A stretch of 64,000 nt of DNA. It comes from Robertmurraya sp. FSL R5-0851 (GTDB lineage: Bacteria > Bacillota > Bacilli > Bacillales > Cytobacillaceae). Location: the NCBI RefSeq assembly GCF_038002965.1, contig NZ_JBBOOE010000001.1:3081001-3145000 (forward strand), given 5' to 3'. A program made the translations under genes and the position numbers. Positions 36,285 through 45,029 of this stretch are shown piece after piece. A model generated the notes under the pieces. It was not told where the DNA came from and made no database searches. It saw only the letters and a program-made list of their open reading frames with translations. How positions within the stretch are numbered: position 1 is the stretch's first letter; each line of letters begins with the position of its first letter.

Positions 36285-36755
36285 CTACTTATATCTGTTT
36301 AATATTTCTTCTGGAATATGACAATAATCATTTGGACATCTAGCTAACCTATCTTGATGTTCTTCTGCACTTCTCACATAGTTTGAAAGAGGTAATACTT
36401 CAACAACTATAAGGTCATAATCATTTCTCTCACTAAGAAACGCCCTCGCCTCTATTAAGTGCTCAGGCTTTTCACTATACACTCCTGTTCTGTATTTCTT
36501 ACCAACATCCTGTCCTTGTTTATTCAAACTGTACGGATCAATAATTTCAAAAAAATATCCCATTAATTCCTTGATCGATACAACCGTCGGATCAAATCCT
36601 GTTTTTACACATTCGGCGTAACCATCATAATCACTATCAAGTGTTTGACTTGTTCCATTAGCTCTTCCCGCTTCTGTAAACTTAACTCCAGGTAAAGTTT
36701 TTATAAAAGCTTGTACTCCCCATAAACATCCACCTGCAAAATATACTATTTCCAT
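36285..36755 (-). CDS. msrA: Peptide-methionine sulfoxide reductase A family protein
   Basis: Reduces methionine-S-sulfoxide. It has 156 residues. The active-site motif is GGCLWGVQAF instead of the usual GCFWG: the nucleophilic Cys10 is kept but Phe is Leu. EVxYDP-like motifs are altered too (KTGFDPTVVS, EIIDPYSLNKQGQDVGKKYRTGVY matches the family closely). The recycling Cys could be either one near the C-terminus (CPNDYC). There is no msrB partner next to it. ATG 36755 has GGGGAG. Confidence 0.82.
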   Translation of the reverse strand: MEIVYFAGGCLWGVQAFIKTLPGVKFTEAGRANGTSQTLDSDYDGYAECVKTGFDPTVVSIKELMGYFFEIIDPYSLNKQGQDVGKKYRTGVYSEKPEHLIEARAFLSERNDYDLIVVEVLPLSNYVRSAEEHQDRLARCPNDYCHIPEEILNRYK

Positions 36756-37312
36756 ATTGACTCTCCCCTTTGTTTAAACACCCAAAATTTTCAATCTAAG
36801 AAATAAAAAAGGAAAAAACTGCTGTTACTATGATACGCTTATTCAAATTACTTTTTAAACACCTTCGGATAAATAATAGTATTCAATAAAAAGGGCATTA
36901 ATCCTTCTAGAATCAATGCACCCCGTTACTTAACACGGCTATCAGAGAATAATCTCTTTTTTTAGAATTTATCCCCTCTGCATTATACAAGACCAGCTTG
37001 AAAGGTAACTTTTTATAAACATTTTAAAAAGATCAATAATAATAAACCAAAAGAATATCGAAAACTCCTAAAATCAGGAATTTGAGGTTACTGGTAATTT
37101 GAGGTTTTGAAAAGGAGATTTAGAATGAATCGAGTTTTAGGTCTGGATGTTTAAAAGGTAAGAAGAACAAAAGTAACAGTGAAATCGTTGGAGGTTTACA
37201 GACAAAGGCGGCTTCTTTGAGAGACTAACTTGAACCATAATACAGAACCAAAATTAGCATATGAATTACTCAAACCCTATAGCTTGAATTTTTTCGTTGT
37301 ATTACCAACACT
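36756..37312. other. Gene-poor gap with a possible transposase remnant
   Basis: No intact gene is seen over about 550 bp. At 37125 an ATG with an AAGGAG SD begins MNRVLGLDV and stops at once (37152-37154). That opening resembles the first residues of IS110-family transposases (GLDV-S/A-K). The downstream frames are full of stops, so it would be a decayed remnant at most. An AGAGA/TCTCT mini-hairpin with a T run lies near 36944-36963. Confidence 0.4.
37125..37154 (+). pseudogene. Possible IS110-like transposase 5' remnant
   Basis: Nine codons (MNRVLGLDV) with a good SD, then TAA. The resemblance is to a very short conserved start only, so chance is a real alternative. Confidence 0.25.
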
Positions 37313-37567
37313 GTGTATAGAAAGCTAGTAAGAGAGAAAACTAATTTTAAGTATTTAATTTTTTTAAGGGTGGGAGCATATTTGGGGGTAAACGTACTGT
37401 GGATTACATTAGCGTTTTGTGTTGGTTTAATTATCCTAAATGTGCTTAATACTGTTCTAGTGGAACGGATGAGTAGTGATTTGGCTTTTGCTATTACTGG
37501 GGTGGTACTTCTTGTTAGTGGTATGGCCTATCTTGTAACTTGCGGAATTATGCTAGAAGCGTTATAG
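37313..37567 (+). CDS. Hypothetical two-helix membrane protein
   Basis: 84 codons with no family that I recognise. Two hydrophobic segments (YLGVNVLWITLAFCVGLIIL and AFAITGVVLLVSGMAYLVTC) predict a small membrane protein. GTG 37313 has no SD. A TTG at 37382, with GGTGGGAG 5 nt upstream, would give 61 residues and is the better start. A strong terminator follows, which supports a real transcript. Confidence 0.5.
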   Translation: MYRKLVREKTNFKYLIFLRVGAYLGVNVLWITLAFCVGLIILNVLNTVLVERMSSDLAFAITGVVLLVSGMAYLVTCGIMLEAL

Positions 37568-37585
37568 GGGGCAATTGCTCTTAGT

Positions 37586-37616
37586 AGGAGTTCTGTATTT
37601 GCGGAACTCCTTTTTT
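37586..37616 (+). terminator. Terminator of the small membrane-protein gene
   Basis: Perfect 8-bp stem AGGAGTTC..GGAACTCC (37587-37593/37603-37610), followed by six T. Confidence 0.85.
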
Positions 37617-37723
37617 ATTATAACTTAGGGGATTCCATTAGAGAGTATTTGATTGGTTCTTTCCTATAGAACAAGTATAATCAAAACTGTAATATAACTA
37701 CTTACAAATAAAAGGGTGTTTTG

Positions 37724-38881
37724 ATGTCCTTATTTCTAATGGTGTCTTCCTTATTAGCTATCAGCATTGTAGTTTGGCTTCTGATCTTTATTGATGCAAA
37801 GATGGGACTACAGAGAATCGATCGTCTCGAAAACGAACCAGCGTCTAAGGTCGGTCCTCTAGTGTCTATTATTGTTGCGGCACGTAATGAGGAAAAAGGA
37901 GTAAAAGAAAGCCTACAAAGTCAAATTTCGCAGAGTTATGATCGTTTGGAATGGATTTTGGTGAACGACCGATCAACCGATCACACTCCTAACATTATGA
38001 ACGAGATTCAGTCTGAAAATAAAAATATAAACGTGATCCACATCACAGATCTTCCACCAGGATGGTTAGGGAAGAATCACGCGATGTATGTTGGAGCAAA
38101 GCAAGCAAGAGGAGAACTTCTCTTATTCACAGATGCAGACGTGATCTATCACAGAGATGCAATCGCAAAAGCCGTTCATTATTTTATGACACATGAACTA
38201 GATCACTTAACAGCTGCTCCTAATTTACGAGGGCAGCGATTATGGTTGAATAGCTTTATTGCCTTTTTTATGTTTGGTTTCTCCTACTTTAAACGTCCTT
38301 GGCTTGCGAATCATCCTCGTTCCAAGGTGGGAATAGGAATTGGAGCATTTAATCTAGTGAGGAAAGATGCTTATGAGAGGTTAGGAACTCACGAAATCAT
38401 TAAAATGCGTCCGGATGATGATTTAATGCTTGGAAAAAAGATGAAGGAAATGGGATTCAGACATCGAATGGTAACGGCTTTGACACTTCTTGAGGTTGAA
38501 TGGTACTCCACTTTAAAAGAGGCACTTATTGGCTTAGAGAAAAATACGTTTGCGGGACTGCATTACCGAATTAGCATGGTGATGTTTGCGATTTTCGGAG
38601 TATTTGTGTCACAGGTACTCCCCTTCTTTACTCTATTTTCCTTGGAACCTATCATAATGTATTTGAGCATCGGGAATATTTTTTTGCTCGCATGGATTTA
38701 CGCCATGATTATTAAAAGAATGACAACCTATTCGCCATGGATGTTTCTCCTCTTTCCATTTACTTCCATGTTGTTTATTTACTCCATCATTCGGGCTAGC
38801 TTCTTAACCTTTAAAAGAGGGGGCATTATTTGGAGAGGGACGAAATATCGCTTAAAAGATTTACGTAACAACAATACGTAA
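37724..38881 (+). CDS. Membrane-anchored family 2 glycosyltransferase
   Basis: A 385-residue protein. It has an N-terminal hydrophobic helix, then a GT-A domain with VSIIVAARNEE, NDRSTDHT, the DxD-type FTDADV, and RPDDDLMLGKKM as the acceptor acid region. Three C-terminal membrane helices follow. The overall form is like CrtQ-type or hopanoid/carotenoid glycosyltransferases, but the acceptor cannot be named. ATG 37724 has AAGGGTG. Monocistronic. Confidence 0.83.
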   Translation: MSLFLMVSSLLAISIVVWLLIFIDAKMGLQRIDRLENEPASKVGPLVSIIVAARNEEKGVKESLQSQISQSYDRLEWILVNDRSTDHTPNIMNEIQSENKNINVIHITDLPPGWLGKNHAMYVGAKQARGELLLFTDADVIYHRDAIAKAVHYFMTHELDHLTAAPNLRGQRLWLNSFIAFFMFGFSYFKRPWLANHPRSKVGIGIGAFNLVRKDAYERLGTHEIIKMRPDDDLMLGKKMKEMGFRHRMVTALTLLEVEWYSTLKEALIGLEKNTFAGLHYRISMVMFAIFGVFVSQVLPFFTLFSLEPIIMYLSIGNIFLLAWIYAMIIKRMTTYSPWMFLLFPFTSMLFIYSIIRASFLTFKRGGIIWRGTKYRLKDLRNNNT

Positions 38882-38889
38882 TTCTCTTA

Positions 38890-38924
38890 AAATAAATCGG
38901 GACCCTATTGTACCCGATTTATTT
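38890..38924. terminator. Hairpin between the glycosyltransferase gene and rnz
   Basis: Perfect 12-bp stem AAATAAATCGGG/CCCGATTTATTT (38890-38901, 38913-38924) between convergent genes, overlapping the rnz stop. Only weak T runs follow. Confidence 0.7.
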
Positions 38925-39845
38925 GTGTACAGGAATCGTAATTTCTTTAAAATCATCAGCGATTTCGGTATTCGGAAACACTTCTCTCGCTTCCTCCACA
39001 TGTAATTGCGAAGCTCTTTTGTCGTATCTTGAGCTAATATGAGTAAGACACAGTTGTTTCACACCAGCGTCTCGCGCGACCTGTGCGGCTTGTGTAGTCG
39101 TTGAATGAAAGTAATCATACGCAAGCTGTTCCTCTCCCCTAGAAAACGTAGCCTCGTGGATGAGAAGGTCAGCGTTTATTGCAAGTAAACTGGCGTTGTC
39201 ACATAGTCTTGTATCACCTAAAATCGTTACGATCCTTCCCTTTATGTCTTCACCACGAAACTCGGAAGAATCAATGATAGTTCCATCTTCTAAAACAACG
39301 TTTTCTCCAGCCTTAATTTTTTTGTATAGAGGACCAGGTGGGATTTTTGCTTCCTGTAGCTTTTCTACTAATAAAGAGCCTGGACGGTCCTTCTCCACCA
39401 CTCGATATCCGTATGATGGAATTCCATGCTCCAATTTACGAGCTTCAACTTTGAACTGCTCATCTTCAAAAACAATCCCCTCCTCAATTTCTACGATCTT
39501 TAGAGGGTACTTTAAATACGTTCCGCTTACTTGCAAAGAAATATCTACATAATCTTTTATCCCCTTAGGTCCATATACCGTTACGAGTGACTCTCCGCCT
39601 TGGAAGGAACGACTGGACAATAAACCAGGCAAGCCATAGATATGGTCGCCATGAAGATGAGTAATAAATATCTTTTCAATGCGGCGTGGCTTAACAGACG
39701 TATGTAAAATTTGATGCTGAGTGGCCTCACCACAGTCAAACATCCAAAGGGTCCCTCTCTCATCCAACAGCTTCAGTACAAGAGAGCTTACGTTTCTATG
39801 TTTTGCGGGAACTCCTGCGCCCGTACCGAGAAATAAAATATCCAA
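38919..39845 (-). CDS. rnz: Ribonuclease Z
   Basis: Zinc endonuclease that matures CCA-less tRNA 3' ends. It has 308 residues. The histidine motif is [15 protein letters not shown], with GDTR, HEATF and LTHISSRY as the further metal and phosphate sites. The exosite arm ([17 protein letters not shown]) is kept. TTG 39845 with AAAGGAG is the start. It lies upstream of zwf as in B. subtilis, here with an ABC transporter inserted between. Confidence 0.95.
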   Translation of the reverse strand: MDILFLGTGAGVPAKHRNVSSLVLKLLDERGTLWMFDCGEATQHQILHTSVKPRRIEKIFITHLHGDHIYGLPGLLSSRSFQGGESLVTVYGPKGIKDYVDISLQVSGTYLKYPLKIVEIEEGIVFEDEQFKVEARKLEHGIPSYGYRVVEKDRPGSLLVEKLQEAKIPPGPLYKKIKAGENVVLEDGTIIDSSEFRGEDIKGRIVTILGDTRLCDNASLLAINADLLIHEATFSRGEEQLAYDYFHSTTTQAAQVARDAGVKQLCLTHISSRYDKRASQLHVEEAREVFPNTEIADDFKEITIPVHK

Positions 39846-40063
39846 TTCAAACGCTCCTTTATGTAAAAGGCTCTTTTCTAAAACATTGTTGCTATCTACA
39901 CACTTTTTCGGAAATAAACTATATGTTCAACAGCCAATCTGGATTTTATCACCTTAGAAAAGAGCTACTCTCAAAATAGACCAATAAAACTTAGCATTAT
40001 ACGGGGAAAAATCCGGCTTCTAGGTTTTTTCCAAACCAACAAACTTTACGAAAACAGCCATGT

Positions 40064-40091
40064 AAAAAACCGACGTCAATAAAGACATCGG
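40064..40091 (-). terminator. Terminator of the ABC transporter operon
   Basis: Eight-bp stem (40070-40077 with 40084-40091, one mismatch), followed on the minus strand by six T. The rest of the 39846-40141 gap shows no gene. Confidence 0.7.
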
Positions 40092-40141
40092 ATTACTATC
40101 ATTATTACCATCACTATACCATATTTGTCACGAGATACTTA

Positions 40142-40942
40142 CTAGATATGCAGATCTCTCTTTTCATAAGCGATAAAGGTATAGCTCGTCATGACTACAA
40201 CTAATAGGGCGCTTACCGTAATATATATGGCTTCATATCCGGTTCCACTAATGATGTCCTTTGCCTCAAAATATTTGAAAGGAGTAAAGACAGAAAGAAT
40301 CTCGAGATTCTCGTTAAGGTCAATCGCCATTGATAAGAAAAAGGCAATTAGTAACACAGCAGTAGAAATACTTGCAGCTCTTTTAGGATGCTTAATGCTA
40401 GCAGCAACGGATGTTCCTAAGGATAAAAACAGGAGCTGCAGGATAAACATACCACCCATTAATTTAGCAATCTCGATCACATACGACTCATCTGTCTTAT
40501 TATAATAATCCACCATCAAATGTGAAATCAAAAAAGTGACAAGATTTAGCACAAAAATAGCGATCAAGGATGCCATCCATTTCGAAAAGATCACCTGTTT
40601 TCTAGAGATTGGCTTCACTAATAAGAATTCTGCTGTTTTATCTCTCTCCTCTTTAGAAATGATATTCGCTCCTAACATCACAGCATGAATCGTAGTCATA
40701 ACCATTAAATATAAAAACAAAATGCCGTAATAACCGCTAACAGTCGTTAAATCCAACGAGCCTGTTCCCATAATGGCCTGCATGGCTTTTGGCATACTTG
40801 CCATGAGATCATTAATAGACTGACCGGAAGATTCTGTTGCCACGTACTTACTCATCCCCCCAGCTACCATAGCAAGAATTCCTAAACACCAAATAACGAG
40901 TGACTTTCTTAGTGCTTTTAACTCTCTAATAAATATATTCAC
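40142..40942 (-). CDS. ABC-2 type permease
   Basis: A 266-residue membrane protein with six hydrophobic helices and the conserved NIISKEERDKTAEFLLVKPISRKQVIFSK cytoplasmic loop of ABC-2 exporters. It starts at GTG 40942 behind AAGGAGG. It is last of three genes (ATPase, permease, permease). The transported compound is unknown; bacitracin- or bacteriocin-type efflux is only one possibility. Confidence 0.85.
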   Translation of the reverse strand: MNIFIRELKALRKSLVIWCLGILAMVAGGMSKYVATESSGQSINDLMASMPKAMQAIMGTGSLDLTTVSGYYGILFLYLMVMTTIHAVMLGANIISKEERDKTAEFLLVKPISRKQVIFSKWMASLIAIFVLNLVTFLISHLMVDYYNKTDESYVIEIAKLMGGMFILQLLFLSLGTSVAASIKHPKRAASISTAVLLIAFFLSMAIDLNENLEILSVFTPFKYFEAKDIISGTGYEAIYITVSALLVVVMTSYTFIAYEKRDLHI

Positions 40943-40958
40943 CTTACCCCCTCCTTCC

Positions 40959-41756
40959 TTACACCGCATTCATATCCCTTTTAGTATAGATGTAAAAGCT
41001 AGCAATAAAAGCTGCTATAATCCACACCAAACCGACTATCACATACGACCATTCATACTGACTGTATTTAATAATATACATGTAGTCAAAATACTTGAAG
41101 GGGGTAATATATCGAACGGACGCTTCACCCACTGTAGATCCAAACATTCCTATAAAAAAGAAAGCAAAGACGACACCTAGTGATAAAGAGAGAACCGATT
41201 TCAACTTAGGTAATAGCATGGAAGCAATCACTCCAATGGCTAAAAACATAACTTGAACGAAAAAGAGCGTGAATGAAAGAAGAAAAAATGCTTGTTCATT
41301 AAAATTCTCTGTCTTTACATAGGAAGCAATAAAATAAGCACAAAGAATGAAGGATAGGCTAGTAATTGCAATAGACACAAATGCCGCAGAAAGCTTTGAT
41401 ACAATGATCGTTGTCCTTGAAACAGGCTTGGTAAGGAGAAAATCAACTGTCTTTTCCCGTACCTCCTTGGATAGGATAGATGCACCTATCATCATCGCCT
41501 GTATCGCACCGCATAACGAGATATACATGAAAACATACGAATAAAAACCAAGGATGCTAGTAAAATGACCAATTTCAATCCCAACCGCTTTACGCAATGC
41601 TTCCGGGAGAGTTTGTAAAAGCTCGTTCACTTGATCTGCATCTTTCGCAAACGAGGGAAAAAGTGACATAAAAAAGAGCACAAGTGCAATAAGAGAAACC
41701 GTCCAAACAAACGTCGACTTTCCATAAGCTCTTATTTCATGAAGAAAGATATTCAC
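40959..41756 (-). CDS. ABC-2 type permease
   Basis: A 265-residue paralogue of the following permease, with the matching loop SILSKEVREKTVDFLLTKPVSRTTIIVSK and a similar N-terminus (NIFLHEIRAYGKSTFVW against NIFIRELKALRKSLVIW). The pair arose by duplication and probably forms a heterodimer. The start is GTG 41756 with AAGGAGG, right after the ATPase stop. Confidence 0.87.
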   Translation of the reverse strand: MNIFLHEIRAYGKSTFVWTVSLIALVLFFMSLFPSFAKDADQVNELLQTLPEALRKAVGIEIGHFTSILGFYSYVFMYISLCGAIQAMMIGASILSKEVREKTVDFLLTKPVSRTTIIVSKLSAAFVSIAITSLSFILCAYFIASYVKTENFNEQAFFLLSFTLFFVQVMFLAIGVIASMLLPKLKSVLSLSLGVVFAFFFIGMFGSTVGEASVRYITPFKYFDYMYIIKYSQYEWSYVIVGLVWIIAAFIASFYIYTKRDMNAV

Positions 41757-41759
41757 CTT

Positions 41760-42644
41760 CTACTCCTCCTTTTCGTAGTAGTGCATGAAAATCTCTTCAA
41801 GGGTTGGTTCTTCTACCCACAAATTCTGAAGTGGTATCTCTGCGATTTTTCTAATAATTGCATTCATATTCCCTTTGTAGATAAAGGACACCGTCTTTTC
41901 TTTCACCATAATATCTGTGACACCTTCTAACTGAAAAACTTCAGAAGTTATGTGATTAACAGCTTCAAGTCTAAATTTCTTATAACTATTCTCTGTTAAA
42001 GCGCTCATCGTCTCGACTTTCACGATTTCGCCTTCTTTAATAATAGCCACACGATCACAAAGTTTTTGAACCTCACTTAAAATATGGGAGGAGAAAAGAA
42101 TGGTAGCTCCCTTTTTATTTTCTTCTCTTAATAATTCGAAAAATTTCTGTTGCATTAATGGATCCAAGCCACTTGTCGGCTCATCAAGAATAATGAGCTT
42201 TGGTTCGTGTAATAATCCTTGAACGATTCCAACCTTCTTTTTATTGCCAAGTGAAAGATCGTCAATCTTTTTAGAAACATCTAGATTCAACGTTTCAGCA
42301 AGCTCATGTATTCTCTTTGTACAATCCTTTTTATAAAAGCTTGCAGAATACTTAAGCAAGTCAATAACTTTCATATTTTCATAATAAAAGACCTCTGAGG
42401 GGAGGTACCCAATCTCCTTCTTAATCTCGGGGGCATATTTAATACAATCCTTCCCAAAGATCGTAGCACTCCCACTTGTTGGATAAATAAGTGCAAGCAA
42501 TGTTCGAATGGTTGTCGATTTCCCAGCTCCATTTGGTCCAATGAATCCAAAAATCTCTCCTTCTTTTACAGAGAAACTGACATTAGAAATCCCTCTTGCT
42601 TTTCCATACATTTTCGTTAACTGATTGCTTTCTATCACATTCAT
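41760..42644 (-). CDS. ABC transporter ATP-binding protein
   Basis: A 294-residue ATPase: Walker A GPNGAGKST, signature LSLGNKKKVGIVQGLL, Walker B LIILDEPTSGLDP and the switch His in SSHILSE. The C-terminal ~80 residues are the extension typical of BcrA/CcmA-type exporters. ATG 42644 has AAGGAGG. First gene of the transporter operon, inserted between rnz and zwf. Confidence 0.92.
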   Translation of the reverse strand: MNVIESNQLTKMYGKARGISNVSFSVKEGEIFGFIGPNGAGKSTTIRTLLALIYPTSGSATIFGKDCIKYAPEIKKEIGYLPSEVFYYENMKVIDLLKYSASFYKKDCTKRIHELAETLNLDVSKKIDDLSLGNKKKVGIVQGLLHEPKLIILDEPTSGLDPLMQQKFFELLREENKKGATILFSSHILSEVQKLCDRVAIIKEGEIVKVETMSALTENSYKKFRLEAVNHITSEVFQLEGVTDIMVKEKTVSFIYKGNMNAIIRKIAEIPLQNLWVEEPTLEEIFMHYYEKEE

Positions 42645-42720
42645 AAAGAAAGCCTCCTTTTTAGACAGTTAAACTTTCTAACACCATCATACTACATGAA
42701 AAATAAGGCAACAATTATTT

Positions 42721-42750
42721 TATGAAATATTTTTATTAAAACATTTCATA
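42721..42750. repeat. Inverted repeat upstream of zwf
   Basis: TATGAAAT (42721-42728) and ATTTCATA (42743-42750) form a perfect 8-bp inverted repeat around a 14-nt AT-rich centre. It lies between the divergent ABC operon and zwf and may be an operator. No regulator gene is next to it. Confidence 0.4.
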
Positions 42751-42758
42751 AAATAAAT

Positions 42759-42772
42759 TAATAACGCTTTCA
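42759..42772 (+). promoter_or_regulatory. Possible CcpA cre site before zwf
   Basis: TAATAACGCTTTCA matches the cre consensus TGWAANCGNTNWCA at 12 of 14 positions. In this AT-rich stretch the match could be chance. The gap 42645-42944 shows no gene. Confidence 0.3.
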
Positions 42773-42944
42773 TTTGTATTAAGGATAGTTCAAGCGATTT
42801 GGTTAAAAATAAATACGTAATTTTGTGAAGAATTATTTGCTTATTTGGCTAGAAACCGATAAAATTCTGTACTTGTATAGGTCAATTTTTTTTTATAAAA
42901 ATACATATATAACATGGAAATACCCTGGAAGAGAGGTTCTTAAC

Positions 42945-44447
42945 GTGACACAAAACGAGAAACCGACTGCATTAATCATGATATTTGGAGCAACTGGTGA
43001 TTTAGCAAATAGAAAACTGTATCCTTCGCTCTATAAACTGTTTGAAAAAGGAAATCTTTCAGACAAATTTGCTGTCATCGGAGTTGCAAGAAGACCATTA
43101 ACGAATGAGGAATTCCAAGAGAATATCAAAAAATCGGTAAAGTCTTCAATTCAAAAAGAGGATCGAATCGATGAATTTGCTTCTCATTTTTACTATCATT
43201 CTCATGATGTAACTGATTCAAATTCATACGCAGTGCTTAACAACCTAGCAAATCAACTTGACTCAAATTATGATTTACAAGGAAATCGCATCTTCTACTT
43301 AGCGATGGCACCTGAGTTCTTTGGAACAATTGCACTACATTTAAAAGAAGATGGGTTGACCAATGTGAGCGGGTTTAAACGCTTAGTCATTGAAAAACCA
43401 TTTGGACATGATCTTCAATCAGCACAAGAGTTAAATGATCAAATCAGAACTGCCTTCTCTGAAGATGAAGTGTACAGAATCGACCACTACCTAGGAAAAG
43501 AAATGGTTCAAAATATTGAAGTTATTCGATTTGCTAATGCGATTTTCGAGCCGCTTTGGAACAACCGTTATATTTCGAATATTCAAGTAACTTCTAGTGA
43601 GGTTCTTGGAGTAGAAGAACGTGGACGCTATTATGAAAAAAGTGGTGCTTTAAGAGATATGGTTCAAAATCATATGCTCCAAATGGTCGCATTACTTGCG
43701 ATGGAGCCACCAATTAAGCTAACCACAGAAGAAATTCGCTCAGAAAAGGTGAGAGTCCTTCGTGCTCTTCGTCCAATTGAAGGTGAAGAAATAAAAGAAT
43801 ACTTCGTTCGCGGTCAATATGACAAAGGCACAGTGGAAGGTACACAGGTTTTAGGATACCGCGAAGAGCAAATGGTTAACCCAGAGTCTAACACAGAAAC
43901 ATATGTAGCTGGAAAATTGATGATTGATAATTTCCGCTGGGCAGGGGTTCCTATTTATATACGGACAGGAAAGAGAATGGATGCCAAATCTACAAAAATT
44001 GTTATCCAGTTTAAAGACATTCCTATGAACCTATATTATAGCCCTGAAGAAACATTGAATCCGAACCTACTTGTGATTCATATTCAACCTGAAGAAGGCA
44101 TTACACTGCATCTAAATGCGAAAAAAGCGGGTCAAAACATCGCAGCCACTCCTGTTAAGTTAAACTATGCAAATCGCGGAATCGATGGGTTAAATACACC
44201 AGAGGCGTACGAGAAGCTTCTATTCGATTGCATGCGCGGTGATGCGACCAACTTTACACATTGGGATGAAGTTGCTCTATCTTGGAGCTTTGTTGATAAG
44301 ATTTCTGATGTTTGGGAAAATCAAAAGGCCGAGAACTACCCTAACTACAACGCAGGTACGATGGGTCCTCGTGAGGCGGATGAGCTTCTTGAGAAAGATG
44401 GCTTCCATTGGTGGCCGATCTCTAATTTTGATGTTGATAAGTGCTAA
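42945..44447 (+). CDS. zwf: Glucose-6-phosphate 1-dehydrogenase
   Basis: Oxidises glucose-6-phosphate to 6-phosphogluconolactone with NADP. It has 500 residues. The cofactor site is IFGATGDLANRKLYPSL, the catalytic motif is RIDHYLGKEMVQN, and the phosphate-binding EKPFGHD is present. The frame is open 40 codons further upstream, but GTG 42945 follows GAGAGG at about 10 nt and gives the normal length. gndA on the other strand supplies the next dehydrogenase. Confidence 0.96.
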   Translation: MTQNEKPTALIMIFGATGDLANRKLYPSLYKLFEKGNLSDKFAVIGVARRPLTNEEFQENIKKSVKSSIQKEDRIDEFASHFYYHSHDVTDSNSYAVLNNLANQLDSNYDLQGNRIFYLAMAPEFFGTIALHLKEDGLTNVSGFKRLVIEKPFGHDLQSAQELNDQIRTAFSEDEVYRIDHYLGKEMVQNIEVIRFANAIFEPLWNNRYISNIQVTSSEVLGVEERGRYYEKSGALRDMVQNHMLQMVALLAMEPPIKLTTEEIRSEKVRVLRALRPIEGEEIKEYFVRGQYDKGTVEGTQVLGYREEQMVNPESNTETYVAGKLMIDNFRWAGVPIYIRTGKRMDAKSTKIVIQFKDIPMNLYYSPEETLNPNLLVIHIQPEEGITLHLNAKKAGQNIAATPVKLNYANRGIDGLNTPEAYEKLLFDCMRGDATNFTHWDEVALSWSFVDKISDVWENQKAENYPNYNAGTMGPREADELLEKDGFHWWPISNFDVDKC

Positions 44448-44474
44448 AAAACATGCTCATTCCCATTTAGGTAT

Positions 44475-44929
44475 GGGTTCTGTTTTCGGGTATCTTCTTA
44501 ATTAAAATACACAGAAAAGACGTATGAATTGGCATACGTCTTTTCTTTATTTATTAAGCTGCTCATTCCCACATCTAGGTTCAAGAGGGTCCGCACTTAT
44601 CGGTTGGGGATCAGGTTTAATCACCCGAGCTGATAAATAGACGGAGAAATTCTGCTTAATTAGTAATTCTTATTAAAAAAGGCTTAAATAAACGGAGAGA
44701 TTCCGCCTATTGGCTCGAAAAAGTCAAAAAGGAGCGATTTTTCTTTGAAAAAGTGGAAAACCTCCCCTTATTTACCCCGAAACGAGGCTCCATTCAGCAT
44801 CTAACCGGAAATTCTCCGCTTAATACTTTTGCTAGTTACTCGATTAAGGACTTTTATATACCAATAACGATGCCAATACGACTGTCATTTCGGCACGTAT
44901 TTTAAAAAAAGCACTTCAAAACGGAACTC
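44475..44929 (-). mobile_element. MITE-like non-coding repeat element, copy 2 (inverted)
   Basis: A 455-bp diverged relative of the element at 26640-27148, in reverse orientation. Ends are GGGTTCTGTTTTCGG (44475) and the complement GAGTTCCGTTTTGAAGTGCT (ending 44929). Shared blocks include the AAATACGTGCCGA-ATGACAGTCG stretch (44882-44905), the TTTCGGGGTAAATAAGGGGAG stretch split at 44762-44783, and the hairpin AGACGTATG/CATACGTCT (44519-44542). Four CGGA-TCCG type motifs occur near 44640, 44692, 44755 and 44803. It lies between zwf and gndA. Confidence 0.72.
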
Positions 44930-44984
44930 TTTACCATTTAGCATAGGAGCTTTTTAACGCCCCATCCCTTATCAATGGCACACA

Positions 44985-45014
44985 AAATAGCCTACCCTAT
45001 TGGGTAGGCTATTT
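44985..45014. terminator. Bidirectional terminator after gndA
   Basis: Perfect 13-bp stem AAATAGCCTACCC/GGGTAGGCTATTT (44985-44997, 45002-45014), with T runs on both sides. Confidence 0.85.
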
Positions 45015-45029
45015 TTGCTTTCAGAAGGC

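Noticed and set aside
39160..39552. 130-codon plus-strand frame
   Set aside because: Antisense to the rnz metal-site region; typical shadow.
42825..42944. 40-residue N-terminal extension of Zwf
   Set aside because: AT-rich leader with no SD for the upstream ATG. GTG 42945 gives the family length.
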